A stretch of DNA of 64,000 nt from the NCBI RefSeq assembly GCF_025612915.1, contig NC_069112.1, forward strand, positions 53,783,082 through 53,847,081. The letters are read 5' to 3'. This document shows positions 34,724 through 47,675 of this stretch, piece by piece. The notes beneath the pieces were generated by a model. The model worked only from the letters and a program-made list of their open reading frames with translations. It made no database searches and was not told the DNA's origin. The translations under genes and the position numbers were made by a program. This stretch comes from Magallana angulata. Lineage: Eukaryota; Mollusca; Bivalvia; Ostreida; Ostreidae. The first letter of the stretch is position 1. Every line of letters starts with the position of its first letter.

Positions 34724-35767
34724 ATGAAAGTCTTTGTTCATTCTTCAAGAAGCATGTTTTCACTTGGCAGCTGGAATACTTATTATAATGAACTGTTTTT
34801 ACCAAACACTATCCTTGTTGTTATTGGACTTATTGTCGGAGTCATTGGCAACGTAACTGTTATTTGTGTATACCATAAAGGATTAAAAAACAAAGGAAAC
34901 GGTCGTTTTTTCATACCAATCTTGGCAACTGTAGACTTAATGTGTGTTTCATTTAGTGATGTGTATCATATAATACAACTTACACATTTTGTAACATTTC
35001 CAAATTCTTGGGTATGTAAATTTTTCTATTATTTAATTCGAGTTATTATTACTCACTCAATAATGATAATGACAGCGATCGCAGTAACCAGATTTCATCA
35101 AATTTGCCAGATCATGAAATGTCAAATTACGACTTCACGATTACGGATTTTCATTATTTGTACAGGAATACTTTCTTTTATCTCATATATTCCCACACTT
35201 TTCGTTTTCGGAACTGTTGAAGTTTGCAAAGACAACATCACTGGGTACATGTGCAAGGAAATTAATAACGCAGCCCGAGCGCTGGATAAAGGAAATTTGT
35301 TATTCATTTTAGTTTTACATGGAACGTGTATGTTTATCATTACTGTGTCTTACTTTTTAATAGCAATTCACATCTTTAAGAAATACAGACAAAATACATC
35401 AAACAAAGTAACAACTGAAACGGAAGTTGGAGCAAATTTAAAGCAATTTAGTGCTAAAAAGATTCGAAGACAGAACTCTTCATGGTCGCATCGTTTCACG
35501 TTGATGTTTTTCACTTTACAAGTGTTTCTGCTGATGACTTTAATACCGCCTTTAATTATTATCAAGAAGGAAATGGCTAATCCTCATTTTTGGGAAAGAA
35601 AGCGTACAAATCTACTGAACAATGTTTATATGGCGATGCGCGTTCTTTATTTTGCAAATGCAATTGTTAATCCATTTATATATGGGTTCTTTGACCATGC
35701 TTTCAGAAGAAAACTTGTGAATATGTTTGTAAAAAAAAGTGTAGCTAGCCTTGCCCAAAGTGTATAA
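34724..35767 (+). CDS. Orphan class A (rhodopsin-family) GPCR, type a, intact
   Basis: A single-exon frame of 347 residues, normal for the family. There are seven hydrophobic segments: TM1 has GNVTVI (conserved N), TM2 has LATVDLM (conserved D), and TM3 begins with WVCKFF, whose Cys can pair with the ECL2 Cys in NITGYMCKE. TM7 has NAIVNPFIYGFFD (NPxxY form) followed by a basic helix 8 (FRRKL). The DRY motif is replaced by VTRF, and the TM6 CWxP motif is absent (LMTLIPPL). An N-glycosylation sequon (NIT) lies in ECL2. A second ATG at 34754 is possible. The ligand is unknown; the closest relatives visible are the other GPCR copies in this window. The block-2 partner at 52743 is dead. Confidence 0.9.
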   Translation: MKVFVHSSRSMFSLGSWNTYYNELFLPNTILVVIGLIVGVIGNVTVICVYHKGLKNKGNGRFFIPILATVDLMCVSFSDVYHIIQLTHFVTFPNSWVCKFFYYLIRVIITHSIMIMTAIAVTRFHQICQIMKCQITTSRLRIFIICTGILSFISYIPTLFVFGTVEVCKDNITGYMCKEINNAARALDKGNLLFILVLHGTCMFIITVSYFLIAIHIFKKYRQNTSNKVTTETEVGANLKQFSAKKIRRQNSSWSHRFTLMFFTLQVFLLMTLIPPLIIIKKEMANPHFWERKRTNLLNNVYMAMRVLYFANAIVNPFIYGFFDHAFRRKLVNMFVKKSVASLAQSV

Positions 35768-38700
35768 AATGTACATATTTTTGAATAAAATTGAAGGCTT
35801 AAAATATATCTGCTTGACACGTTACTCTGATCTAACATTTTTTTTATTTTAAGGGGACATTCAAATATCTAGCTCAAGTCACATTTACATGTTTTATTTT
35901 CATTTATGTTTTATTGAGTTGCCTATACGGTTGCTATAGTTTTTACTATGATCTATAATACAGATATGAGTCATGTTTAAAATGCACGAAGGTTGAAATT
36001 AAAAAAAAGTTAAGCCACTTCTAAATTCAATTTTGCTCTTAAGTCCTGTTATCATTTTCAACAATAGCATACATCTTGAACATTAAAGATAAATACAAAT
36101 GTCATCATTAAAAAAAAAGTATTGATTCCAATATTTTCCTGCTACAAAATGTAAAATCATTCATCTCTAACCTATTATGCACTCAATGTAATTTCTATGG
36201 AGACCTTTAAATAGCTTTTGTAACAAAGATATACTAATTTTATAAACCATTATTTGGGTTTACCTACTGATCAAAGAGAAATGTTTGATGTAGTAGGTAG
36301 AATAAGAATGAAGAAATTTAATGTCCCTTTCGCATCCCTCTGATCTTTTTTAGAACAAATATCAAAGAAATGAGTAAAACTTTATGTTTAACGTATTCAC
36401 AAAATCATTCTATAGATTAAAGCAGAAGGTTTTAATAATATGAAAGAATAAATTGTTTCTAAAAGATTATACTGATTTGTTATGTGTATGTTCTGGAAAA
36501 AAAGCGGTTTTATATAGGACTTTAGATATTAAGCACATGGAATTTGTACACCAGGCACTCTAAAAAAACATTACATGTTGGATAAAAACAAGCATAATAA
36601 ATATGATTAAATAGTAAAACCACTGTTTGAAAATTGTGTTTCTTTTATTTATAAAATGTAGTTGCCAGGTTATAAATACCATTGATCTGCCACTCTCTTT
36701 ATATATAATAGGCGTCCATAAAATACGGTACATAAATGACGTCAAATTAGTGTATCGCGATCGGTCAGTTGTTTCTTTTTATCGCTTTTGACGTTATATG
36801 ACTTCGCAGAGGTAACCTTTTAATGTATTTCAATGTGTCTGTACCGATAATAATAATAACGGATTACTATTTTTTTATTGCCTTTTTGATGAATTGGTGG
36901 TGCGCGTAGCACATTGTTAAAAAAGTTTTATTAGCTGTTTTTGATTTGATATGTCGATCACAATTAAATTTATTAAATTCATTTCTTATCATTCAATTTA
37001 ACATTCTCAAATCATAAAACTCGAAATATTATTCATCAAAAAGTGTAAATAATGTAAAAAAAACTAACCATAACAGAAACAATATGGATGCATCTGGGTT
37101 GGGTGTAGCTACTGAGCTTTGATAGATTAAATACAAATAGAAAGTTGTAACCCGAACTGGCTGAATAAAAAATGAAGGGAAAATGCATGCAATGGTTTGT
37201 TATATTGTTCACTGTGTCGCAAGATTCGATTAACATGTGAGTTGGATCGGTTAATATTGGGTATAAGCATGAGGCAAAGATACACGATTGTGGAAGAAGA
37301 AAGTTATGTTCGACAAAAATAGTATGTATGTCGAACATCGGCAAACGTCGTGGCAGTCACTGGTGGGGTGTAAGTATTGTATACGCCGTACGGAATACGC
37401 TGAGGGAGTCGATGCACTACTAATATTAGCATGTGGGAAGCTTTATTCTGATGGTCGACTATGTACTTGTTTTAATTCAAAACTCATCGTTCATCAATTT
37501 TAAACATTAACCGTGTTAATTGTAGTATGGCAATGTATGCATATATATATATATATAGTCTACTAATGCATGTTTCATAGGCGGTAATGTTAGGGTTCCT
37601 AGATCCGGCCCAAATTTTCGTACAGCAACAAGGGACCTCTTGACTGAAAGCTCATAAAATTGTCTCTCCTTGTTAAAATGTTGTGGTGTGAAGTCAGATT
37701 CGTTTTCCGGCAAAATGCGTCTGTATTTCAAAATTCTGGAAATTATAGTAAAAGTAGGGAATTTCACGGTTTTGGAAAGGGTGTACATCAAACAATTTCA
37801 ATTCTTTCCTTCAAATGATTATTCAATTCTGACACTTGCTCTTAACATTGCAGATCCTCTTTTCTGACATGTGTAAAGTATTCTGATTTAAAATGCCCAA
37901 ATACATATATACACTCTGCATGTATAGGAACTATTTCGCTTAAAGGCACTACTTTGTTGTCCTACCGATTTTAAAAATAGTTAGAGGGATATACTAATAT
38001 GCATATCAATGAACATGATCATGAGAAGACATTTCATTTTCCACTTAGTGAATTCATTAATGTGTATTGTTTATGTTTCAAGGGTATACTTTATATGTTT
38101 TATCTACCTATAAAGTGTTTTGTTTACTTGCAATTAAAATGTCGTAACATCTTTTATTTTGGAAATTCGCGTTTTATAAATACATGTAGTCCTACATGTA
38201 AATCAGAACAGTACTAGCTCAAGGAAATGTAGACCCCGCTACAATTGTTTTATGCAGGTATCAAAGAATGTTTTTTTTTAACAGAAACGCCTATATCTCG
38301 CTAATTTATTAGATATTAAACGATATGTATTGTAATGTTTCAATGCAATACTTTTAATATGTTAGCTATGAATTGTTTTGTTTGCTTGCAATTAAAAAGT
38401 CGTAATATCGTTTATTTTGAAAATACACGTTTTAAAAGCACATGTAGTCCTAAATCAGAACAGCACTTAATATATGTATCTATTAATTGTTTGAAAAAAA
38501 AAATACAAGAAAAGATTCACAAATGCAAACCCCATTAACAACTTATAACATTCCCTGAAATGTTGTAACAGAAAAAGATTACGTCAGGTAAGTCTCTGAA
38601 TACATGCTCTTTTCAGATAAAATGCATTAGGATGCCAATGTCTATTAGATAAGCTGACCGATATCTGAATAAATCTTTATAATTATACTAAATACTGGTC

Positions 38701-38879
38701 TTATTTTCATGTCCTCGCTATTTTTTCTGTTAAAAAATAAAGTTTCAAATTCAATTCACTTACGTTTTACAATAAATTTTTCTAAACACAACACATAGGA
38801 AATAGAATAAAAGATTGCCACCAGTGTGTTTTTCTTTTTTATTTGTATGATAAGTAGACATGTAATGATATTTTTTTTC
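35768..38879. other. Intergenic stretch of block 1
   Basis: This aligns over most of its length with 53767-56340 of block 2. The segment from about 37520 to 38000, with an AT run at 37542-37557, has no counterpart in block 2. It has unrecognised open frames on both strands and may be an insertion. I see no gene. Confidence 0.45.
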
Positions 38880-39337
38880 AATCCGATGAAAACAAAGATC
38901 CCCGATCCGTTCCTTGATTTTCTATTGTAGCTACACGAGGATCTGAAGAAGGCCCACATAAGGTCACCTCCCGGTGAACTTGAATTTAGGAATATTCATG
39001 AGTTATTTTAGCCAATCAGAGCAAGTGTAAAAAACGATAATATTTGGTTACAAACACAATTGGGGTCGTATTACGAAGCGATGGCATATGTTCTCTAATC
39101 TTTCGGTATCAGCGAGCTAAAGACGGGGCATACGTTGATTTTATACGACCTCAGGGAATTCATAGATTGTTTTGGCATAACTTCTAAAACAAGTAACTGA
39201 GGGAATGGAACCTACGATTTCATTGGTCAAAACAAAGTTTATCAGGAGGTGACTACAAGCGGAGTTTGCTTAGATCCTCGTGTAGCGGCAATAGAAAAAC
39301 AAGGAGCAGATCGAGGATATGATTTTTATCAGATTTC
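38880..39337. mobile_element. DNA element with about 100-bp terminal inverted repeats
   Basis: The left arm (38880 to about 38975, containing TCTATTGTAGCTACACGAGG) is complemented by the right arm (about 39240-39337, whose complement reads TCTATTGCCGCTACACGAGG). The homologous region of block 2 (56340-56660) keeps the left arm and body but lacks the right arm, owing to a deletion of about 870 bp. The element therefore predates the segmental duplication. It has no coding capacity. Confidence 0.65.
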
Positions 39338-40286
39338 ATTTTTTTCCTATTAACAACTCCCTTTTTAAACCAATTTATCCTACCTTAAACAAATGCAACG
39401 CTTTTTTCTTGCTATTATCATTTCTAGAAGGATACTAATGCTACATTTTTAACATGGTATCTATGAGCAAATTTTTAATTTGTTTTTTCAATTAGATTAT
39501 AACAAATTTACAGTGTAACAATAAAATAGCACCACAAACACGTCGTTAAATAAGTATTATAATACAGCAAGATTGTTCCTCTTTGTACATCTGATGTACT
39601 AATATACTGAACTAGATAAACTGAACATATCTTTGTTAGCGGGTTAAATCACTACCTCAGTGGTTGTTTAAAACATATATATTTGACTGTCTGATTATCA
39701 AAAAGAATGGATATTTTCAATTAAAAACCCAACGTTATTTCCGACGAAATATAATTGATCAATCTAAATCTCGAAAATATTTACAGACGAATAGATCGTA
39801 ATGCCCGTTTAAGTATAAATGATCATCTTATTTTATGAATAAACCACGTGTTACTTCAGAGCAGTTCATATTTTGCAGATATGAATCAGGAAGTTAGAAA
39901 GATTGAATGAGGTAGAATGTGCCTTACCAAAGGTTACCAAACTATCAATTATACAAAATATAATATTTCAAATAAAAATGTTTAAACTTCCGCTATCAAA
40001 TGTCGGAATATTTCAAAAACTTTACTCTTTGTACAATGTATTTGAGAATGTTGAGTATATAATAAGCACTTACAAGGAAACATAATAATGAATACAAGCA
40101 TTCGTGGGTTTGAACACTTCGAACATGTTTAATCTTATATAATTGTTTATTGAACTTTATACTCTTCTGAAAATTGGGTTTTTAACCCTGAAACTATAAA
40201 AAGCGAGTTTTTTAAATACCAGATTCCAATTATGGATTATGTTAATAAAGTTTAGTTGTTTTTTCTTATGCATATAAACCAACGAC

Positions 40287-41240
40287 ATGCAAACAGTGTT
40301 GTCTTCTAAAAATGATACATTTACACTTGAAAAATGGAATTCTTACTATAGCAAATTATATTTACTAAAGACGATTCTGCTTACGAATTGGCTTATAATC
40401 GGAACGCTTGGAAATGCAACTATTATTTTTGTTTACCAAAGAGGGTTGAAAAACAAAGGCCAAGGGCGCTTCTTCATACCGATCTTGGCAACTGTAGATT
40501 TAATGTGTGTTTCAGTAAGTGCTAAATTTAACATAGTTCAGATTACAAGACGTGTAGCATTTCCTGACTCGTGGATTTGCAAAGTGTTTTTCTACTCAAT
40601 TCGGGTGATTTTGACTTATTATGACAGTGATTGCTATTAGCAGATTTCAACATATTTGCCATATCATAACATATCAAATTAAAACATTTCATTTGTTGAT
40701 CGCCATTGCAGGTACCGGAATATTTAGTATGTTGTTTATATTCCAACTTTTTTTGCATTTGGAACTGTCGAAATTTACAAAGAAAACATTACTGGGTACA
40801 AGTGTAAGGAAATAGATAATGATGCCGTTGCATTGGATAAAGGAAGTTTGTATTTCATGGCAGTCGTTCATGGGACATGTATACTTCTCATAATCATATC
40901 ATACTTTTCGATAGCAGTCTTTATCTTTAAAGCCAATTGCAGACGCAGACGAAATACTATGCACATAAATACCATTGAATCAGAAAACGGGGGAACTGTT
41001 TTAACAATGGTATCAGGTCAAAAAAATGTACTGATTTACATTAATGTTTTTCACTCTACAAGTGTGTATGCTGGTTGGTTATTGCAATAAAGAAAGAAGA
41101 GGCAGATCCTAATATCTGGGACAGAAAAAGTGACGATATTTCTAAAAATGTTCATTTGGCAATGAGATTGCTATACTTTACAAATGCTGTTATCAACCCT
41201 TTCTTATATGGATTTTTTGATCAAATAAACATGAACTAAT
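40287..41240 (+). pseudogene. Class A GPCR, type b, disrupted copy
   Basis: This aligns from the ATG (40287) through TM7 (NAVINPFLYGFF) with the intact receptor at 56866. Relative to it there is an 11-nt deletion at the end of TM3 (near 40617), a one-base loss near 40735, deletions of roughly 30 and 14 nt in ICL3 and TM6 (near 41030 and 41080), and the C-terminus after the last helix is replaced. At least five lesions make it a pseudogene. The first 111 codons remain open. Confidence 0.88.
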
Positions 41241-42777
41241 TGCCGATCGAATTATAGTAGCAAACATACAAATGAAATTCGGGGTAGTGTTACACTTTTT
41301 GATTTTTTGTTAAGGTAAAAAGTGATCTATTTTTAACTTTCACGTGATACCAAGGTAAGGCAGCTTCAAAGATCGAGTCGATTCCGAAGAAAAATTATAA
41401 TATCTTGGTGAACACATTCACCTGGTATTAATATTCCGCACTGTTTTCATAAAAATAAACAGTTTTTAAATTGGTCATAATTTTAACGGTCATTAAACTC
41501 GGAGTTGCCTTAACTTACCCGCGTACCTATTGTCTGATATTCAGAGCAATGTCGAGGACGAAAGCAAGAATTAAATGAAAGTCAGTACATTAACTCAGAT
41601 TCCACCAGCTGGTGTGGTGCTTTCCACATTTGTCATTATGTCCGTATCCGTATGTTTGTCATTTAGGTGGTTACTAAATGCTAATGTTAATTGCACAAAA
41701 ATAGCCATTTTACATGAACCTCGTATTGCATTATAGCAATTTCTGGTTTTGAGATTTTTGTCACACGTAATACATTTTAATCCAGTTTGTCTCAGTTCAT
41801 TTGTGAAGCTAGGAAGCAACTTTTGAAACTCAATGTTGAAAATTTCATACTTTGTGACATTCAAGTTATTCTAGTTGTTAGGACTAAAAGTTTTAATAAT
41901 TGCCAAAGGGTGTTATCACCATCAATTATGAAATAAATCCCGAAAAAGGAAAAAAAATGATTTTATCGGATTTTGTACACCCAATATCTATGAATACCAA
42001 AAATGGTGCATTTAAAAGTTATTAAAAGTTCAGGTAAAATTTAAAACTCTCATCCAGTTTTATTTTATATTTTCTTTTATTTTGTTCACACATACGCAGT
42101 TGGATTTTTTTTCAAAATATGTATTTATTCTAGTCTGTTAACCAATCTGTTAGTCTAATTAATAGCATCATAATTTTGTTCAAAGAAAAACTTAGCATAT
42201 GTTCTTTGTAGGTTACAAATATAACAACTTTAATATGCATTTATAAACTAAACACAATATGTCTACATGAAATTACTGAGGCTGTTACATTTATTTTCTT
42301 GGGAAACAAAGATAAATCATTGAAATTTCACCGGAACGTACCACATGGGGCTTTTTATTTACGTGAAAATATTGAAGTTAATGCCATTATTTGTTTTTTT
42401 TCTGGTGTGCTAACAAACTTGCCTACATCCATTGACCCTGAAAAACCACAAACTCATCGCAACGTCAGTTTAACGTTTCTCATTTAACGATTCTATGTTT
42501 TAAACACCTTACATATGAACGGAAAACACGAACCATGTAGACATATGATAATTAAAGTAAATAGTAAGGCATATGAATAAAACTGTATTCTGACGTTATG
42601 TAAATAGTTTTATTGTTAGTTAAGCATTGTTATTTCGTTACAGGAAGCTTTTAGCACGTACAGGTAACTGCTTATATTGCTAACTGCTAAATCAAACCAC
42701 AATCAAAAGGAAGGTTATATTTATATATACAACTGTTTTCATTCCATGGATAAATGATAACCCATATCGATGCTTTA
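41241..42777. other. Intergenic stretch of block 1
   Basis: From about 41560 this aligns with block 2 from 59345. Block 2 has about 1.1 kb more sequence directly after the GPCR. I see no gene here. The region at about 42610-42660 is the empty site for the element at 60344. Confidence 0.4.
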
Positions 42778-42965
42778 AATCCTTCCAACAAGTTTAAACT
42801 TTTACAAGACATGCAATCATAAAGGTAAATGGAGTAATTTTATGGATGAACGATCCCCCTTTTTAAATGCTTTAAATTGATTTAACACGTATAATCTTAA
42901 TATTTGGGCACAGATCGATAGTGAACAACGTAAATTTTACTTCCTCAATCACAGCAGTCGTAGTA

Positions 42966-43023
42966 ATGCGTTTCATATTTTTGATTTATTTTTTGAAATT
43001 ATTTAACGAGGCGAGAACTTACG
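42966..43023 (+). CDS. Signal-peptide exon of an FTP-lectin gene (candidate exon 1 of gene C)
   Basis: ATG opens MRFIFLIYFLKLFNEARTY, a typical signal peptide. It ends phase 1 at a strong donor (GTAAGT), exactly like exon 1 of the ITAM receptor and gene B. The next compatible acceptor in sense is 48124 (lectin gene C exon 2), with a pseudogene fragment between. Using it would give a 5.1-kb intron. The start is the only ATG in frame. Confidence 0.6.
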
Positions 43024-43177
43024 GTAAGTACAAAACCATACTTGTGAATATTTTATGTATGGGTTAATCGTTTATGGTTGTGTGTTTAGATCCTTGGCGA
43101 AGGAAAGGGGTTTTATGTCTGTCTGTCTGTTTGTCTGTCTGTCTCTGTCTCTGTGTCTGTCTGTGTGTCTGTCTGGC

Positions 43178-43266
<89 letters not shown>

Positions 43267-43518
43267 GTTATGATGTTACTATTCTCCTAAATGTTTATGG
43301 TCAATGGTCAGGAAAGTTTAAGCCCTCCCCTTCAATATTTTTGCTGCATCGCAATTTAATTATAGCATATATTCGATCATCATTACAAGAGACCCCTAAA
43401 TTAATAGGCAAACATGTTGATTTTCTCCTTCCGTAATAGGTGATTTGTGTACGGGTTCGATGAATGAGTAAAATAATAGTTTTTTCTTCTGTTCATTTTT
43501 TTTCATTTCCTGAAACCA

Positions 43519-43569
<51 letters not shown>

Positions 43570-43820
43570 TACAAATATAGTGTGTAGCGTTTAGACTTTT
43601 GTATATCTTATTTCTAAAACATTTAAAAATATAAATCCTTCCAACAAGTTTAAACTTTTACAAGACATGCAATCATAAAGGTAAATGGAGTAATTCTATG
43701 GATAAGTGACCCCCCTTTTTAAATGCTTTAAATTGGTTTAACACGAATAACCTAAATATTTGGGCACAGATCGATAGTGAACAACGTAAATTTACTTCCT
43801 CAATCACAGCAGTCGTAGTA

Positions 43821-43878
43821 ATGAGTTTCATATTTTTGATTTATTTTTTTAAATTATTTAACGAGGCGAAAACTTCGG
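43821..43878 (+). pseudogene. Duplicate lectin first exon with altered phase
   Basis: Tandem copy of 42966-43023 reading MSFIFLIYFFKLFNEAKTS. The loss of one base just before the donor (ACTTCG instead of ACTTACG) changes the splice phase, so joining to a phase-1 lectin exon would shift the frame. Confidence 0.7.
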
Positions 43879-44036
43879 TAAGTACGAAATCATACTTGTG
43901 ATTATTTATGTATGGGTTAAATCATTTAGGGTTGCGTGTTTAGATCCGGAAGTAGGGGGTTTTATGTTTTTCTGTCTGTTTGTCTGTCCCTGTCTGTCTC
44001 TGTCTCTCTCTCTGTTTGTCTCTGTCTGTCTCTGTC

Positions 44037-44073
<37 letters not shown>

Positions 44074-44076
44074 GTC

Positions 44077-44174
<98 letters not shown>

Positions 44175-44409
44175 ATGATGTTACTATTCTCATAAATGTT
44201 TATGGTCAATGGTCAGGGAAGTTTGAGTCCTCTCCTTCAATATTTTTGCTGCATCGCAATTTAATTATAGCATATATTCGATCATCATTACAAGAGACTC
44301 CTGGCAACATGTTTATTTTCTCCTTCCGTAATAGGTTATTTGTGAACGGGTTCGATGAATGAGTAAACAAATAGTTTTTTCTACTGTTTTTTTTATTTAC
44401 TGAAACCAG

Positions 44410-44465
<56 letters not shown>

Positions 44466-45164
44466 TACAAATATAGTGTGTAGCGTTTGGCATTTTGTAT
44501 ATCTTATTTCTAAAACATTTAAATATAAATCAATTATTTAGCAATATTTTAAGAAAACTGTACAGCTACGCATATTTCAACATGTTACAACCTTCCTTGC
44601 TTTCTTGATGAAATTAATGATAATATTCACCGCTTAATATGTCATTGAATATGTTTGAAATTCATAAAGTCTTCTGCAGTAGGTGATATTTTGTTGAATT
44701 AAAACCTAAGATTTGGAATGTATTTTTAATATTTAATCAAAGAAAATCAACATATGAGCTAAAAACTCACACGCTATCGCCAAAGTGTACCTGTTTAGTC
44801 TAGCGGGCAGTTATACTTGGACAAGTGTACACAAAGAACACAGAACAAGCATGATTATATTTTGTGGATTCTTTGTTAATCGACTGTTTATTTTAGCGGA
44901 TAAAACACAGCTTATGAGATGCAGAAAACAACAATCTCATCATTTAAACGATGGTTTGTCATACCATCAATAAGAAATGATTATGTGACCTTGCTGGTTG
45001 GTGGGGGGGGGGGGTTATTTTCCAAGCAATTACTAGCAAAATAAACATAATGACATGCACTTTTTTAATGATGAGATTCAATATGTTAAATTCAGAACTT
45101 TTATCTTATAGCTAGGAAAATTATCATAAAAAGCATATCATTTGAACAATATAATGTTGTTTTT

Positions 45165-45670
45165 GATGATTCATTCGGGATATGAAGGTAGCGACATTGC
45201 AGAAAAATATATAACCCGTGTTAGCCGGTTTTATAATGTTTTTTCTGCAATGAACGCCACCTTCATAACCCACATGAATAATTTCAGAAAGAATCTTTCT
45301 TTTAATTGATTAATGAATTGATGGTAAAGTAAGCAAAATTCTCTAAATTACTGTTAACGTACATAAGTACGTTAGCTAAATGAAACAGCCAAATCGTCTC
45401 CTGTGACACTTTGACTTTGAAATCATCATGATTATTTCGTGCAGTTCATGATTTTTCTTAGGTAATTGTAGGTATCGACCAATCGAAAAACAAGGCGTGT
45501 CAATTTCAGTCCTGTCACTTTTTTATCCGTTGCAGTCGCTGTATATTTCGACGAATCGATAAACTGGACGTGTAGATTTCAGTCTATCTGTTTCTAAAGA
45601 ACTTTGAGTTAACTATAAGTTTCCGTAAGAAATAGAAGGACTAATACTTGATAGATGTAAGTATTATTTT
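45165..45670. mobile_element. Dispersed repeat with a hairpin at one end
   Basis: At about 45170-45282 two arms of about 40 bp fold on each other: ATGAAGGTAGCGACATTGCA against TTTCTGCAATGAACGCCACC, outer word GGGATATGAAGG/CCTTCATAACCC. The following 390 bp aligns with 13260-13500 and contains an internal duplication (the CGTGT(C/A)(A/G)ATTTCAGTC block occurs twice). It is non-coding. Together with 13060-13500 this defines a repeat family. Confidence 0.55.
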
Positions 45671-45859
45671 GTGACCCTAACATTAAAAAACAATGGACGT
45701 TGATAAATAAAATATATTAAATAAAGTTAACGGCCTGTTGCATTCTTCTGTTAAGTCTGTAAACATAATGTTAATGCTTTGTTAAGTATAATCAAAATAA
45801 ATATCGAAGACAATTATATACTTAAGATTAAAAAATCTATTTCTTTTTCAAATTAATGG

Positions 45860-46340
45860 TAGAGTGTCCTACAGTGGGGTACAGCATGGTCAGTGTCCTG
45901 TATACTACCCTACAGTGGGATACAGCGCTCGCCAGTGCCCTGTACAGTGCCGTACAGTGGGGTACAGTAAAAGTCAAGTAGGACTGTACAGTAGTGTACG
46001 ATGGGGTACAATGCTGTTCATTAGAAATGTATTGTGGGGTACAATGGAAGTCAGTGAAATGTACAGTGAGGTAGAGTCAATGTATAGTAGATGTCAGGCA
46101 ATATCAGTCAGTTTTGGGGAATATCATTTTGGGATTCAGTAGTGATGGAAAGATCCTTGGAAAGGGGGGGGGGTGTAAGTAATGCGTTGGAAGGGGTATT
46201 GTAATGGTATATCCTTGGAAAGAGATTTTAGGAATGGGTCCTTAGGAGGTTGTATGAGTATATACTTGGAAGGGGGTTGTATGAGTAGTTCTTCGGAAGA
46301 GGGGTTGTAGTGGTAAATTCTTGGAGGTGGAATAATTATT
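45860..46340. repeat. Two adjoining degenerate minisatellites
   Basis: 45860-46100 repeats GTACAGT(G)GGGTACA-type words at about 30-45 bp spacing. 46140-46340 repeats a CTTGGAA(A)GGGG...TTGTA(T/A)GAGTA motif at about 30-40 bp spacing. Both arrays are diverged, G-rich on the plus strand and non-coding. A G run lies further left at about 45002-45014. Confidence 0.6.
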
Positions 46341-47409
46341 CAAATGAAGAACAATAATTATTTTTTTTAAACATTTTTTGTCATATTTTCGTAGCAGTTA
46401 TGACTTCTTTTTTGTTTTTTGTTTTTTATACAAAGCTATGGACCTCTGTAGAACTTCAAATTTTACGATGGTCCATAAAGGATAGCGTTTACTGAGATTG
46501 AAAAAAAGTCAACTGATGATAATAAAAAACCGTCTATAGTGTGGTGTAGAGTTTTTATTGTAGTATTTTTTTCACTTGCAAAAAAGTAGGGCATTCACTT
46601 ACCTCAGTTAATAGTCATTAAATATTTTTTTTAAGTTCATGAATGGCAGTGGCACTTAAGAGATACACAATTTTAGGCTTCCTTTGACAATGTTTATGAA
46701 TATTCTAGACCGAATGTCCTCCATCAGTTTTCAAATCCCTACACATTTGTCATTCAATTTAACCAAAAAAAATGATGATAACACTAAGAGGTTTATCGTA
46801 ATAAACTTACTATATTGACCTTGCTGGCATATCTGTTAATTTGAGGACAATAATCAAAGTTTGCGGTATTTTGTCTTTTATCGTTTTTAGCACCTTTTTC
46901 AAAATATTTGTAGTGCCTTTCGAATATCTTAATGAAATGAGAGAAACAAACCAACAGAAAATATGCAAAATTATATTGACTTACAAATAAAATCTTAACT
47001 TTAAATATTGTAAAACTGCCAAAAATATATCAGTTTTGCTAAAAGCCCAATATTATCTTTTTCATCATTCACTTTTAAACGCAACTAAAGATACTGAGGA
47101 AATGTTTTTCACTATAGAAAATAGAAAAATATATATTTCCATGGGTTCAGATTAAAAATAAACTTTAAACAGGTCCAATGGAATAATGTGTTTTTTTGTT
47201 TAATTTACTGAGTTTTTTTTTCTGTTTACAGTTATACATTAAACTTTGAACGGAAAACTTTTACAAACATAAATATTCTAAATTAAGAGATTGCCAGGTA
47301 CAAACTGAAACATGCACGTTGAAGTGAGTCTTTATATTCTTTTATAAGTAGCGTGGAAGTCAAACTAATTGGTCATTCTACACACGAGACGTGTTTACTT
47401 TAGAGATGG
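46341..47409. other. Non-coding stretch entering block 2
   Basis: From about 47060 the sequence aligns with block 1 at 26620. Left of that I recognise nothing. Confidence 0.45.
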
Positions 47410-47675
47410 AATTCCTTTTATAGTGAAACGTATTTACTAAACAAAATTAAAATTGCATTTGGAATTCTTATCGGACTTAAAGGCAATCCAGTTGTAACTT
47501 ATATATACATGTACCACGGAGGATAAAAACCACCGGACATGGACGCTTTTTCATACCAATTTTGGCAACTATGAGCTTAATTTGTGTAAGCGTAAGTGCT
47601 ACATATAGCATATAGCTTAGTGCAAATTACAAGACAAGTATCATTTCCAAGTTTGTGGATTTACAAATTATTAGT
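47410..47675 (+). pseudogene. GPCR fragment truncated by a deletion
   Basis: This matches the TM1-to-TM3 part of the pseudogene at 26952 (TTGGCAACTATGAGCTTAAT, GTAAGCGTAAGTGCTACA). It stops near 47675, where sequence equivalent to block-1 position about 29860 follows directly. The missing stretch, about 2.6 kb in block 1, held the rest of the GPCR and the lectin first exon. Confidence 0.75.

Larger units (their letters stand above)
42778..44525. repeat. 855-bp tandem duplication containing a lectin first exon
   Basis: Copy 1 (42778-43632) and copy 2 (43633-44525) both begin AAATCCTTCCAACAAG. Each carries a first exon, a (TCTG)n/(TC)n tract (43117-43268 and 43970-44172), a shared CTGTTATGATGTTACTATTC block and a second (TC)n tract (43522-43565 and 44412-44461). 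The equivalent region of block 2 (from 61140) has a single copy without the microsatellites. Confidence 0.85.

Noticed and set aside
43898-44362. Long frames in the TCTG/TC tracts on both strands (CLSVCLS and RERERE repeats)
   Set aside because: They are simple translations of dinucleotide and tetranucleotide microsatellites, with no protein-like composition.
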